A stretch of 64,000 nt of DNA from Bog-113 sp965226755 (GTDB lineage Bacteria > Acidobacteriota > Terriglobia > Bryobacterales > Bryobacteraceae). Positions 44,219 through 54,043 of this stretch are shown in pieces. The position numbers and the translations under genes were made by a program. The notes under the pieces were generated by a model, which was not told the DNA's origin, made no database searches, and saw only the letters and a program-made list of their open reading frames with translations. The stretch is taken from positions 2,356,001 to 2,420,000 of the forward strand of contig CBDDDT010000003.1 in NCBI GenBank assembly GCA_965226755.1, read 5' to 3'. Within the stretch, counting starts at the first letter, position 1, and each line of letters begins with the position of its first letter.

Positions 44219-46960
44219 ATGGAACAGGTCCTGTTCGACTCTCCCAGGCGCGGTCCCCGGCCGGGGCGCTTCATCTGGATCGCCGTTCTTCTCTTCGCCT
44301 TCCTCATCGCCGCCCGCTGGGGCGCGAGCCTTGCCATCGAGTACGCCTGGTGGAAAGAACTCGGGCAGCTCGAAACCTGGCTCGGCCTCTTCACCTACGC
44401 CTACGCGCCGCTCACCGCCGCCACCCTGCTCGCCTTCGCCGTCCTCTGGTTCACGCACTGGCGCGCCATGCGCTTTGCCGGCGCCGATCGCAAATCCCAC
44501 GGCATCTACCTCAAGCTCACCACGCTCGGGCTGCTCATCCTCGGTTACCTCGTCGCCGCCGCCAGTCTGGAAGGCTGGACCATCGTCCGTTACTTCGGCA
44601 GCCGCGGCATCCCCGGCGTTCCCACCGAATTCCACGACCCCGTCTTTCATCTCCCGCTGCGCTTCTACCTCTTCGATCTGCCCTTCTACTCCGCCCTGCG
44701 CGACTACTTGCTCACCCTCGCCATCGTCTGCGCGCTCCTGTTCTGGATCGCCGCCCGCGTCTGGCAGCTCCGCTTCCGCTTCCGCGAGCTTCGCGACGTC
44801 CGCGAAATCGATCTCTCCCTGCTCCGTCTCCCCGGCGGCCTCGAATCCCGCTTCCTCCGCGGCGCGTTAGCCATCGTCCTCGTCGCCTTCGCCTGCCGCT
44901 ACTTCCTCGGCCGCTACGAAATGGTCTGGCATGACCACACCTTCATGGTCGGGATCGACTGGCTCGAAGATCACGTCACGCTCCCGCTCCAGTGGGTGCT
45001 CATCGCCGCTTGCGTCGCCGCCGCCGCGTTCGCCTGGCTCGGTAAATGGCGCGTCGTCCTCGTCCTTGCGCTCACCCTGCCGGTCACCTGGATCATTCCC
45101 AAACTCGTCTCCGCGCTCTATGTGAAACCCAATGAGATTTCCCTCGAAGCGCCCTACATCGACGCCCACATCCACGCCACCCGCAACGGGTACGGCATAG
45201 AGAACCGCGTCAGCGCCGTCGAATATCGCACCGACAGCTCTGAAGCTTCCCTCGACGTCGCCGCGCATCGCAATCTCCTCGACAACGTCCGCCTCTGGGA
45301 CTGGCACGCCTTCCACGACACCGTCACCCAGAGCCAGGCCCTGCGCCCCTATTACGTCTTCCACGACACCGATGTGGATCGCTACACCATCAACGGCGAA
45401 TATCGTCAAACCCTCATGGCCCCCCGCGAACTCGATATCTCTCAGGTCCGCGACGCCGGTTGGATCAATCCCCGTTTCATCTATACCCACGGCTACGGCG
45501 TCGCCCTCGCCGAAGTCAGCAAGCTCACTCCCGAAGGGCTTCCCGTCTTCCTGATCGAGAATATGCCGCCTCAGGTGAAAACCCCCAGCCTGAAGATCGC
45601 CCGGCCCCAGATCTACTTCGGAGAAGTCACGCATGAGCCCGTTTTCGTTCGCACCGCCCAGGAGGAATTCGATTACCCCTCCGGCGCCGACAACGTAAAA
45701 ACGCACTACGATGGCGTCGGCGGCTTTCCTGTTTCTTCCTTCTTCATGCGCCTCGCCGCCGCCGTCCACGAGGCCGATCCCAACATCCTGCTGACCGATT
45801 ACCTCACGCCGCAAAGCCGCATGATGATCCACCGCCGCATCCTGGATCGCGTCTCCATGCTGGCCCCGTTTCTCGAATGGGATCCCGATCCCTACCTCGT
45901 CATCGCCGCCGATGGCCGCCTCGTCTGGATGCTCGACGGCTACACCACCAGCGACGCTCACCCCTATTCGCGCGCCGTCGAAATGCCGGATGGCGGAAGC
46001 GTCAACTACATCCGCAACTCCGTCAAGGCCACCGTCGACGCTTACGACGGCTCCGTTCATTTCTACGTCTTTGATCCCGCCGATCCGCTCATTCAGGCCT
46101 ATCGCTCGCTCTTCCCCACTCTCTTCCAGCCAGAATCGGCCATGCCTGCCGATCTGCGCGCCCACGCCCGCTACCCTGAACTCCTGTTCCGCGCCCAGGC
46201 CGAGATGTACCGCACCTACCACATGCTGAACCCGCAGGCCTTCTACAACCACGAAGATTTATGGGATTTGGCGCGCTCTTCCTCCGGCCAGGAGAAAGCG
46301 GCCGAAGCGGTCAGCCCGACCTATGTCGTGGCCACGCTGCCCGGCGAATCCAAGCCCGAGTTCCTTCTCATGACCTCCTTCACCCCCACCTCGAAGGAGA
46401 ACCTCATCGGCGTCATGCTCGCGCGTTGCGACGGCCCGCACTTGGGCGAAATCCGCGTCCTCCAGCTCTCCAAACAGGAGCTAACCCTTGGACCCATGCA
46501 GATCAGCGCCCGCATCAATCAGGACCAGAACATCTCCAAAGACCTCACGCTCTGGAATCAGCAGGGTTCCCAGGTGCTTCGCGGTCAGATGCTCGTTCTG
46601 CCCGTCGAACACACGTTCCTGTACGTCGAGCCGATCTACATCCAGGCCACCGAAGCCCGCATGCCGCAGCTCCGCAAAATCGTGTTAGCCATCGGCAACC
46701 GCCTCATATATACCGACACTTACGAGGAAGCGCTCGCCCAGCTCAACGGAACCGTTTCCGCGGCGGCCGCGCCCGAAGAGACACGCAGGCAGACCGGCCA
46801 GCCCCAGCCTGCGCCCGGCGAAGGGGTCCCAGGCGGCAACTCCGACGCGCGGCTCCAGAGCGTGCGCGATCACTTCCAGCGCTACCTCCAGCTCACCTCG
46901 CAAGGCAAGCTGGCCGACGCCGGCCGCGAGCTCGACGCCATCAACCAGGAATTAAAGTGA
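44219..46960 (+). CDS. UPF0182 family large membrane protein
   Basis: 913 residues from ATG 44219 (the frame opens earlier but family sequence starts here). About seven hydrophobic segments occur in the first 300 residues, with EYAWWKELGQLETWL between the first two. A long extracytoplasmic part follows (RPYYVFHDTDVDRYTINGE; DWHAFHDTVTQSQ). The C-terminal region includes a Pro/Gln-rich linker and a short helical tail. UPF0182 (COG1615) is widespread in Actinobacteria, Acidobacteria and Cyanobacteria and has no established function. The gene ends 27 bases before the opposite-strand tRNA. Confidence 0.88.
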   Translation: MEQVLFDSPRRGPRPGRFIWIAVLLFAFLIAARWGASLAIEYAWWKELGQLETWLGLFTYAYAPLTAATLLAFAVLWFTHWRAMRFAGADRKSHGIYLKLTTLGLLILGYLVAAASLEGWTIVRYFGSRGIPGVPTEFHDPVFHLPLRFYLFDLPFYSALRDYLLTLAIVCALLFWIAARVWQLRFRFRELRDVREIDLSLLRLPGGLESRFLRGALAIVLVAFACRYFLGRYEMVWHDHTFMVGIDWLEDHVTLPLQWVLIAACVAAAAFAWLGKWRVVLVLALTLPVTWIIPKLVSALYVKPNEISLEAPYIDAHIHATRNGYGIENRVSAVEYRTDSSEASLDVAAHRNLLDNVRLWDWHAFHDTVTQSQALRPYYVFHDTDVDRYTINGEYRQTLMAPRELDISQVRDAGWINPRFIYTHGYGVALAEVSKLTPEGLPVFLIENMPPQVKTPSLKIARPQIYFGEVTHEPVFVRTAQEEFDYPSGADNVKTHYDGVGGFPVSSFFMRLAAAVHEADPNILLTDYLTPQSRMMIHRRILDRVSMLAPFLEWDPDPYLVIAADGRLVWMLDGYTTSDAHPYSRAVEMPDGGSVNYIRNSVKATVDAYDGSVHFYVFDPADPLIQAYRSLFPTLFQPESAMPADLRAHARYPELLFRAQAEMYRTYHMLNPQAFYNHEDLWDLARSSSGQEKAAEAVSPTYVVATLPGESKPEFLLMTSFTPTSKENLIGVMLARCDGPHLGEIRVLQLSKQELTLGPMQISARINQDQNISKDLTLWNQQGSQVLRGQMLVLPVEHTFLYVEPIYIQATEARMPQLRKIVLAIGNRLIYTDTYEEALAQLNGTVSAAAAPEETRRQTGQPQPAPGEGVPGGNSDARLQSVRDHFQRYLQLTSQGKLADAGRELDAINQELK

Positions 46961-46987
46961 CCGGAACAGGAAGGATTTCGCGTGGCG

Positions 46988-47064
46988 TGGTGGCGGTGCG
47001 CAGACTCGAACTGCGGACCTACGGATTATGAGACCGTCGCTCTAACCGGCTGAGCTACACCGCC
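46988..47064 (-). tRNA. tRNA-Met (anticodon CAU), CCA encoded
   Basis: The 77-base reverse-strand cloverleaf has a 7-pair acceptor (GGCGGTG with CACCGCC), D-stem GCTC/GAGC, anticodon loop CTCATAA (anticodon CAT), T-arm CGCAG-TTCGAGT-CTGCG and an encoded CCA end. The body resembles elongator tRNA-Met; the lysidine-modified Ile-CAU tRNA is the alternative. The anticodon stem has a U31-U39 mismatch at its base near the loop. Confidence 0.93.
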
Positions 47065-47083
47065 CAAATTCCGATTTTACCAT

Positions 47084-48664
47084 TCACGCGCTGCCGATCG
47101 CTCCCTTGATCATCGTGAAGGAATGCGGCGGAAACGCATAGCTCATCCGGCGCCCGCTCGCGGAGACCGTCTTCTTCATCGTCTTCACCGGACTGGCGTT
47201 GAAGTCGTTCTCCGCCTTGATGTCCGGACCGTTCACTTCCGACACCTCATAGCTCCCGCTAAACCCGCTATCCTGCGCTTCAATCACCGCCTCGATGGCC
47301 TGGTCCTTGTTCCGGTTCACTACGTTCAACACCAGCGTTGAACCGTCTTTGGCGGCCGATACGTCCAGATACGGCACTGTTTCATATCGTTTGCTCTTAT
47401 ACGAGGGCGAGTCCACGAACACTTCCAGCGCCGTGCCCTTCGCGTTGTTCGCGAACAACGCGATCGGGTAGTAGATCGTCTGCAGGAATAGCGCCTTTTC
47501 GTTCGTGAAAATCGGCGCGATCACATTCACCAATTGCGCCAGGTTCGCGATCTTCACGATATGCGCGTTGTTGAGAAACGTATTCAGAAAGGTAGCCACC
47601 ACCAGCGCGTCTTCCAGGTTGTAGCGCTCTTCCAGGATGCGGCGGCCATGCTCCTTCGCCTGTCCCCGCTCGCGGTACCAGACGTTCCATTCGTCCCACG
47701 CGATATAGATTTTCTTGTTCGCCGCCTCGCCCGCCAGCGCCGCGCGTATGGTGCCCTCGGCCGTCTTCGTCCGCTCGTCCAGAAGCAGGGAGCTGCTCAG
47801 AAATTCATAGTAGTCGTTGGCGGAATTGCCCACATAGGTATGCAGGGAAAGATAATCCACATGATGCTTCAAATACTCCAGCACCGTGCGGTTCCAGCCT
47901 GTCCAATCCGCGCTCGGCGCGAAGTTGGAGGAGCCCGCCGCCACCAGCTTGATCGACGGGTCCGTCCACTTCATCAGCTTCGCGCCTTCCAGCGCGAACT
48001 TGCCATAATCTTCCGCGCTGCGATGCCCCATCTGCCACGGGCCGTCCATCTCGTTGCCCAAACTCCAGTACTTCACTTTCCAGGGCTTCTCGCGCCCGTT
48101 CTGCGCCCGCAGCCGCGTCATCGCCGTCGCCTCGGTCGAGTTGCAGTACTCCACCCATTGCTGCGCGTCGTTCCACGAACCGGTGCCGAAATTCGCGCAG
48201 ACATACGGCTCCATGTTCAACATCTCGCAGTAATCCAGCGCTTCATGCGTTCCGAAGCGGTTGTCCTCCACCGTGCCCCACGCCATTTCCAGGCGCGCCG
48301 GACGCTTGTCCCGAGGTCCAATCCCGTCCTTCCAGTTATAGTTCGACGAGAAGTTTCCGCCCGGCCAGCGCAGCAGCGACACGTTCAGGTTCTTCACCGC
48401 GTCCCGCACGTCCTTGCGATATCCCTGCGCGTCCGATAGCGGCGACCCTTCTTCGAAAATTCCGCCCTCGATGCACCGCCCCAGATGCTCCGCGAAATTC
48501 CCGTACACCTTCGGATCAATCTCGCCCACCGTGCGCTCTGGATCGATCTTGATCCGCGCCGTCCCTCCTTTCGTTTGGGATCTTGCGGCAAACGGAACAG
48601 CGAGCAGGGAAGCCGAGAAAGCGCGGCGCGTCAGGTCAGTCTTCATGGCGTTGGCAGAAGACAT
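47084..48664 (-). CDS. Exported alpha-L-arabinofuranosidase, GH51
   Basis: 526 residues with a Tat-like leader (LTRRAFSASLL) and clear GH51 barrel. Acid/base E205 is in SLGNEMDGPWQ, nucleophile E325 in AWDEWNVWY, with LRWPGGNFSSNYNW and HTYVGN between. The enzyme releases arabinose from plant arabinans or arabinoxylans. Start 48664 is one base after the PadR stop; ATG 48646 is also possible. Downstream is the tRNA gene. The PadR gene directly upstream, on the same strand, may regulate it. Confidence 0.9.
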   Translation of the reverse strand: MSSANAMKTDLTRRAFSASLLAVPFAARSQTKGGTARIKIDPERTVGEIDPKVYGNFAEHLGRCIEGGIFEEGSPLSDAQGYRKDVRDAVKNLNVSLLRWPGGNFSSNYNWKDGIGPRDKRPARLEMAWGTVEDNRFGTHEALDYCEMLNMEPYVCANFGTGSWNDAQQWVEYCNSTEATAMTRLRAQNGREKPWKVKYWSLGNEMDGPWQMGHRSAEDYGKFALEGAKLMKWTDPSIKLVAAGSSNFAPSADWTGWNRTVLEYLKHHVDYLSLHTYVGNSANDYYEFLSSSLLLDERTKTAEGTIRAALAGEAANKKIYIAWDEWNVWYRERGQAKEHGRRILEERYNLEDALVVATFLNTFLNNAHIVKIANLAQLVNVIAPIFTNEKALFLQTIYYPIALFANNAKGTALEVFVDSPSYKSKRYETVPYLDVSAAKDGSTLVLNVVNRNKDQAIEAVIEAQDSGFSGSYEVSEVNGPDIKAENDFNASPVKTMKKTVSASGRRMSYAFPPHSFTMIKGAIGSA

Positions 48665-48665
48665 C

Positions 48666-49256
48666 TTATCCGACGCTTTGATCCCCGCGCGCCGGCGCCC
48701 GCCGGCTCATCTCCCGCGACACCCTTTTCAACCACGCCAGTTCCCCCCGGATCTGCGCAATCACCAGCGTCACCATCCACACGGCCTCGTGAAAGCGGTG
48801 CCCCACTTCTTTTCGAATCTCCCGCAGCGTCTTCTGTTCCCGCGCCAGTTGCGCGGTCAGAAACCTCTGCCGCCGCTCCACCTGCTTTTCGAAAACTCCG
48901 GGACGCGCCTGCCACGATAACGCGAGCCACGTAAGAAACGCCGGACGCTCCCGCTGCGTCGTCCAGTCCTCCCGCTCCAGCGCATCCGCCAGCGCCGCGC
49001 GTCCCGCTGTCGTGGTCGTGAACACCCGGCGCTCCGGACCGCCGCCGCCGCCCGCGCCATCCGACGGTCCCGCCAACCCCAGCCGCGCTAATTTCTCCAG
49101 AGAGTAATAGACCTGAGGCCGCGAAATTCCGGCCCAGTCCGCCACTTGCCGCCGTTCCAGTTCCGCGTTCGCCTCATACCCGTGCATCGGCCGCTCCGCC
49201 AGCAGGCTCAGCAACACCAGATCCGCGGCCGTCGGGCCCGCATCGTGCCTTGACAT
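48666..49256 (-). CDS. PadR family transcriptional regulator
   Basis: 196 residues. Winged-helix N-terminus with LVLLSLLAERPMHGYEANAELE and ISRPQVYYSLEKLARLGL (recognition helix), followed by a longer helical C-terminal domain typical of PadR subfamily 2 (Vir-type). PadR proteins repress nearby genes and respond to small ligands. A perfect inverted repeat lies in the 28-base gap to the divergent VOC gene. The gene precedes the GH51 gene by one base. Confidence 0.87.
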   Translation of the reverse strand: MSRHDAGPTAADLVLLSLLAERPMHGYEANAELERRQVADWAGISRPQVYYSLEKLARLGLAGPSDGAGGGGGPERRVFTTTTAGRAALADALEREDWTTQRERPAFLTWLALSWQARPGVFEKQVERRQRFLTAQLAREQKTLREIRKEVGHRFHEAVWMVTLVIAQIRGELAWLKRVSREMSRRAPARGDQSVG

Positions 49257-49262
49257 GGTAAC

Positions 49263-49279
49263 TAGTCTAGCTTAGACTA
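49263..49279. promoter_or_regulatory. Inverted repeat, candidate PadR operator
   Basis: TAGTCTA-GCT-TAGACTA is a perfect 7-base inverted repeat with a 3-base spacer. It occupies most of the 28 bases between the divergent PadR and VOC starts. This position fits a site for autoregulation and control of the VOC-thiG side. The role is inferred. Confidence 0.55.
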
Positions 49280-49284
49280 CCTCC

Positions 49285-49695
49285 ATGAATCTGAACATTC
49301 GCAAAATCACTCCGGTCCTTCTCGTCCAAGAAGCCGAGCCCTGCCTTCGCTTCTGGGCGGAGCGCCTCGGCTTTGAGACAACAGCCGAAGTTCCCCACGA
49401 AGGCAAAGTCGGCTTCGCCATTCTTCAGAAAGACGGACTCGAACTGATGTATCAAACCTTCTCCAGCGTCGCCGCCGACCATCCGGATTCCGCCGCCGCC
49501 GGTCGCCCGGGCCCTGCTTTCCTGTTCCTCGAAGTGGACACGCTCGACGACATCATCTCCGCGATCGAGGGCGCGCCGGTCGTCATGCCCGTCCGCACCA
49601 CTTTCTACGGCTCCCGCGAAATCGTCGTCACCGATCCCCACGGCCATGTCATCACCTTCGCTGAATTCCCTCCAGCTCCCGAGCCGTTAAAATAA
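49285..49695 (+). CDS. VOC superfamily (glyoxalase/bleomycin-resistance-like) protein
   Basis: 136 residues, one VOC domain made of two beta-alpha-beta-beta-beta units. ITPVLLVQEAEPCLRFWAERLGF starts the first, and PAFLFLEVDTLDDI and YGSREIVVTDPHGHVITFAE the second. The last Glu (FAE) is a usual metal ligand position. Family members include glyoxalases, dioxygenases and antibiotic-binding proteins; the substrate is unknown. It faces the PadR gene across a likely operator, and thiG follows 3 bases after its stop. Confidence 0.82.
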   Translation: MNLNIRKITPVLLVQEAEPCLRFWAERLGFETTAEVPHEGKVGFAILQKDGLELMYQTFSSVAADHPDSAAAGRPGPAFLFLEVDTLDDIISAIEGAPVVMPVRTTFYGSREIVVTDPHGHVITFAEFPPAPEPLK

Positions 49696-49698
49696 ACC

Positions 49699-50472
49699 AT
49701 GCCCGTCACCATCGCCGGCCGCACTTTTCAATCGCGTCTTTTTGTCGGCACCGGCAAGTACCGGACCTTCCAGGAGATGAAGCGCTGCCACGAGGCCTCC
49801 GGCGCGGAGATCGTCACCGTGGCCGTCCGCCGCGTCAACCTGACGGACCGTTCCAAGGAATCGCTGATCGACTATATCGATCGCGACAAGATGTTCATCC
49901 TCCCCAACACCGCGGCCTGCTATACCGCCGATGAAGCCATTCGCACCGCCCGTTTGGCTCGCGAAGTGGGGCTCTCCAACTGGGTCAAGCTCGAAGTAAT
50001 CGGTGATGAGCGCACCCTGTTCCCCGACAACGAAGGCCTCCTCGAAGCCACTCGCGTTCTCGTGCGCGAAGGCTTCGTCGTCCTTCCTTACACCAACGAT
50101 GACGTCGTGAACGCGCTCAAACTGGTCGACGCCGGCGCTGCCGCCGTGATGCCGCTCGCCGCGCCCATCGGATCGGGCCTCGGCATCCAGAACCTCACCA
50201 ACCTCCGCATTCTCCGCGAGAGGATCACCACCGTCCCTCTCATCGTCGACGCCGGCGTGGGAACGGCATCCGACGCGGCTCTCGCCATGGAGCTCGGCGC
50301 CGACGCGATCCTGATGAACACCGCCATCGCCGCCGCCGATGACTCCGTCAAAATGGCTCACGCCATGCGCCTCGCCGTCGAGTCCGGCCGGCTGGCCTTC
50401 GAAGCCGGCCGCATGGAGCAAAAACTCTACGCCTCGGCCAGCAGCCCAATGGCGGGCGTCGTCGGCCGTTAG
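49699..50472 (+). CDS. thiG: Thiazole synthase
   Basis: 257 residues. FVGTGKYRTFQEM at the N-terminus, Schiff-base Lys K97 in WVKLEVIGDE, and the phosphate-binding PIGSGLGIQN and VDAGVGTASDAALAMELGADA. It makes the thiazole phosphate of thiamine from DXP, ThiS-thiocarboxylate and dehydroglycine. No thiS, thiF or thiH is nearby and no TPP riboswitch is visible upstream. The stop overlaps the convergent neighbour by 4 bases. Confidence 0.93.
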   Translation: MPVTIAGRTFQSRLFVGTGKYRTFQEMKRCHEASGAEIVTVAVRRVNLTDRSKESLIDYIDRDKMFILPNTAACYTADEAIRTARLAREVGLSNWVKLEVIGDERTLFPDNEGLLEATRVLVREGFVVLPYTNDDVVNALKLVDAGAAAVMPLAAPIGSGLGIQNLTNLRILRERITTVPLIVDAGVGTASDAALAMELGADAILMNTAIAAADDSVKMAHAMRLAVESGRLAFEAGRMEQKLYASASSPMAGVVGR

Positions 50473-51545
50473 CGGACCGCGGAGATCGTCCCCGCTCGCG
50501 TCGTCAGCAAATACGCGAATTTTGGCCCCTCTGCCGCCAGCTCCTGTTCAAACACCAGGCGCAGGAACGACTTCGGGTAGAACTCGATCCGCACCGGCAG
50601 GCCCGATGCATCGTCCTGCTCATACCAGACTTGAAAGGCCGCTGTCTGGCGCGTCCCCGCTTCCCCGATCGTCCCGGTCAGACGCCAGATCTTCCGGACG
50701 CCCTTCGTCACCCCGCGCGCCGCAAACTGCTGGCCCGCGCGCTCATCCGCCTGCTTCTCCGTCTGCAGAACGTAGCGCTTGCCGTTATAGAAAACCGCCC
50801 GCTTCATCCGCGGCGCCTCGCTCAGAATCGCCTGCCTCACCGAATACAGAAACGTGTCCGGCGCGCTCTCCATCCTCACATCGAAGTGCGCCGAGTTCTC
50901 CGCGTGTCCGATCCTCGTCCGGACGTCTCGGAACAGATCCGCGAAGCTGGTCCAGTTATAGCGGCCCGGAACGGAAATGTGACTCACCGTGGACCGGAAG
51001 TGTCCCATGCTTCCGCTTCCAAAAGCCGCCGCGTACGGGACCGACCCACCCGGATCTTTCTCCAGCGACTTGCGCGCCTGGTCCAGGCTCTTCTCGTTGG
51101 AAGCCACCATGAATCCGAAGTATGCCGCTTCGGTCGGACCGCCGCTCCGCTCCACCACGGCTTCCTGAATCAAACCCACGCGGTTCAATCCGCGCGCCCG
51201 TGCCTCGGTGGATCCGCCTGCGAACTGCAAGCCCACCACCGGCTGTTCGCCTGCGCCTTCTTCCACCGTCGCGTATCCGCCGCCTACGTCCAGCCTGGAA
51301 AAAATAGGAATGGCGAGCACATGAATGAACGCATTCGCCTTATAGCTGCGGCGTTCCTGGCGCCGCGCTTCGGTCGCATGCTCCCGCAGCAGCCGCTCCA
51401 CCGGCATGGGCCCCGCCATCGGCATGGCCGTCGCCAGGCCACGCCCGCTCAGCCGCATCGCGCCCGCCGCCGCGAGTCCCCGCAGCAGAAGCGCTCTCCT
51501 CGTCAGCGTCGATGCGGATGCAGCGCGTAGTCGCACATTGCTCAC
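50469..51545 (-). CDS. Tat-exported protein of unknown function
   Basis: About 358 residues from GTG 51545 (GTG 51536 is an alternative). The leader contains TLTRRALLLRGLAAAG, a twin-arginine-like signal. The mature part is beta-rich with VPGRYNWTSFADLFRDVR, DTFLYSVRQAILSE and VWYEQDDASGLPVRIEFYPKSFLRL; the C-terminus resembles proteins that measure an extracted phenotype-like beta-barrel (DUF3108-like), but I do not recognise it firmly. It converges on thiG with a 4-base overlap and is divergent from the EF-G paralogue. Confidence 0.6.
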   Translation of the reverse strand: MSNVRLRAASASTLTRRALLLRGLAAAGAMRLSGRGLATAMPMAGPMPVERLLREHATEARRQERRSYKANAFIHVLAIPIFSRLDVGGGYATVEEGAGEQPVVGLQFAGGSTEARARGLNRVGLIQEAVVERSGGPTEAAYFGFMVASNEKSLDQARKSLEKDPGGSVPYAAAFGSGSMGHFRSTVSHISVPGRYNWTSFADLFRDVRTRIGHAENSAHFDVRMESAPDTFLYSVRQAILSEAPRMKRAVFYNGKRYVLQTEKQADERAGQQFAARGVTKGVRKIWRLTGTIGEAGTRQTAAFQVWYEQDDASGLPVRIEFYPKSFLRLVFEQELAAEGPKFAYLLTTRAGTISAVR

Positions 51546-51750
51546 ATGTGATGAAAATCGTTCGATGAGAAATCGTCGGTGCCGAACGCAATATTTCTCA
51601 CACTTCAGAGCAGATTGATTGCCAGCTTTCGGAACCATTTCAATCTTCGCCCGCCGCGCATGCCCGGGGTGCGCCTCGCAGACTGCCTTCTTCGCCTTCG
51701 GAATTTCGGTTTCAGTTGTGATAACATCCCGTCCGGGAGTAACTCCAATC

Positions 51751-53849
51751 GTGAGAGTTTACGAGTCCAAAGCCGTCCGCAACGTGGGCATCGTAGGGCA
51801 CGGCCACTGTGGGAAAACCTCTCTGACTGCTGCTCTTTTGTTCACTACCGGCGGTTCCAATCGCCTTCTCCGGGTCGATGAAGGCAACACCCTCACCGAT
51901 TTCGACGAGGAGGAAGTCCAGCGCAAATTCAGCATTTCGACCGCGCTTGCCGCCGTCGAGTGGAACGGCATGAAGGTCAACCTGATCGACACGCCCGGCT
52001 ACAACATCTTCCTGAACGACACCCGCTCCGCCATGGCCGCCGCCGACGGCGCCCTCATTCTCGTCGATGCCGTCTCCGGCGTCGAAGTGCAGACCGAAAA
52101 GGTTTGGGATTTCGCGGCCGCCTACGGCCAGCCGCGCGCCATCGTCGTCAACAAACTCGATCGCGAACGCGCCAGCTTCTCGCGCGCGCTCGAGAGCATC
52201 CACAACCGTTTCGGCCGCAACGCCGTTCCCATCCACTTGCCTATCGGTTCCGAGAAAAACTTCACCGGCGTCATCGACCTCATTCGCATGAAGGCCTACA
52301 CCTACACCCCCGACGGGAACGGCAAGGGGAAGGAAGGCGAGATCCCAACCTCCTGCCAGGACGAAGCCCGCGATGCGCATGAAGCCTTGGTCGAGATGGT
52401 CGCCGAAGGCAACGACGCCCTCATGGAGGAGTTCTTCGAAAAGGGAACGCTGCCCGTCGAACACATCCTCGAAGGCCTCGATACCGCCGTTCGCGAAGGC
52501 CGTATTTTTCCGGTGCTATGTGCGTCCGCTCTGCACAACATCGGCGCCGATCTGCTCCTGACGTTCCTCGAAGAAGCGTTCCCCGCTCCCGACGAAAAGC
52601 AAGACCGTCACCGGCGCCGTCAACGGGCAGGAAGTCCCGCCGCTGTATCTCCAGCCGGGAGATGCCCGCCGCCTTCGTCTTCAAGACCATGACCGACCCG
52701 TTTGCCGGGCGCGTCACCTATTTCAAGGTCTGGTCCGGGACCATCCGTAATGACATCCACCTCACCAACGTCCGCACCAACGCCGACGAGAAGCTTTGTC
52801 ACATCGGCGTGCCGCTCGGGAAAACCATCGTTCCCGTCAATGAGATTCACGCGGGCGACATCGGCTGCGTCGCTAAACTACGCGACACCCTCACCGGCGA
52901 CAGCTTGTCCGATCGCCACTCTCTGCTCGCGTTCCAGCCCGTCGAGCTTCCCGAACCGTCCCTCGCATTTGCGCTCGAAGCCCGGTCGCGCCAGGATGAG
53001 GATCGCCTCGGACAGGCCATGCATCGCCTCCTCGAGGAGGATCTCGCTTTGCGGTTCTATCGCGATCCGCAAACCAAGGATTTCCTGATCGCCGGAACCG
53101 GGCAGCAGCACGTCGAGATCGTCGCCAGCCGCCTGCGCAAGCGATACCACGTTGACGTCACCCTCAAAGCTCCCAAAATTCCCTACCGTGAAACCATCCG
53201 CGGCACTGCCGATGTCCAGGGCCGCCACAAAAAACAAACCGGCGGCCATGGACAGTTCGGCGACTGTTGGATTCGCGTCGAGCCCCTTCCCCGCGGAGCA
53301 CGCTTCGAGTTCGTCAACAACATCTTCGGCGGCTCCATTCCCAAAAACTATATTCCGGCCGTGGAAAAAGGGATTGTCGAGGCCGCCGAAAAAGGCTTCC
53401 TCGCCGGCTATCCCATGGTCGATTTCAAAGTCGAGCTCTACGACGGCTCCTACCATGACGTCGATTCGTCCGAACTCTCTTTCAAGCTCGCCGCGCGTAA
53501 AGCATTCCGGAACGCCATGCAAACCGCCCGTCCCGCTCTGCTCGAACCCGTCATGAACGTCGCCATCCAGTCGCCCATCGACTTCGCGGGCGATCTCATG
53601 GGCGACTTGAACAGCCGCCGCGGCCGCATCGCCGGAATGGATTCTTCCGCCGGAACGCAATACATTCGCGCGCAGGTGCCGATGTCGGAAATGCTCAATT
53701 ATCAGAACGACTTAACGGCGATGACCCAGGGCCGTGCGTCATTCACCATGGAATTCGATCACTATGATTTTGTGCCCGGTCCGCAGGCTGAAAAGGTCAT
53801 TGCGGCCTCTCATGCAGCCCGTGGCTCGGAAGTGGAGGAAGAAGATTAA
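51751..53849 (+). pseudogene. EF-G-like translational GTPase paralogue, broken by two single-base insertions
   Basis: From GTG 51751 (ribosome site GGGAGT) the product is EF-G-like: G1 GHGHCGKTS, G3 DTPGY, G4 NKLD. The frame shifts near 52596-52601 (after PDEK, one extra base) to a short segment KTVTGAVNGQEVPPLYLQPGDA, and again near 52660-52668. It then continues intact as PAAFVFKTMTDPFAGRV to the stop at 53849. Removing one base at each site gives about 698 residues, the normal EF-G length with all domains. It may be a recent pseudogene or carry sequencing errors; both shifts lie in about 70 bases and the rest is under coding constraint. This paralogue type (FusA2-like) is distinct from the main EF-G; its role is not settled. 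Confidence 0.8.
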
Positions 53850-54043
53850 TGCCGCTCCGTGTTGCTCCCCGACCCGCCGGTGTGTCAAACGGACACTCCG
53901 TGAGCTGCCCGAGACGCTTCACCGGTATTTGACCCAGCGTTACGAATTGGTGTAAATTAGGGGGGTCGCGAGCAATACCTGCGCTACATCGCGCACAGGA
54001 ATTCGTTACTACCCTGGCAAATTCAAACCCTTGAGGAGCTCAG

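Noticed and set aside
44867..46252. Long reverse-strand open frame opposite UPF0182
   Set aside because: Antisense shadow with Val/Gly/Asp-rich translation and no ribosome site.
49640..49698. TPP riboswitch before thiG
   Set aside because: Only 3 bases separate thiG from the VOC gene, and no THI-box sequence is visible upstream of the pair.
52590..52670. Programmed ribosomal frameshifting in the EF-G paralogue
   Set aside because: Two consecutive +1 events within about 70 bases with no prfB-like slippery site or stop context are not a known programmed arrangement; decay or sequence error is simpler.
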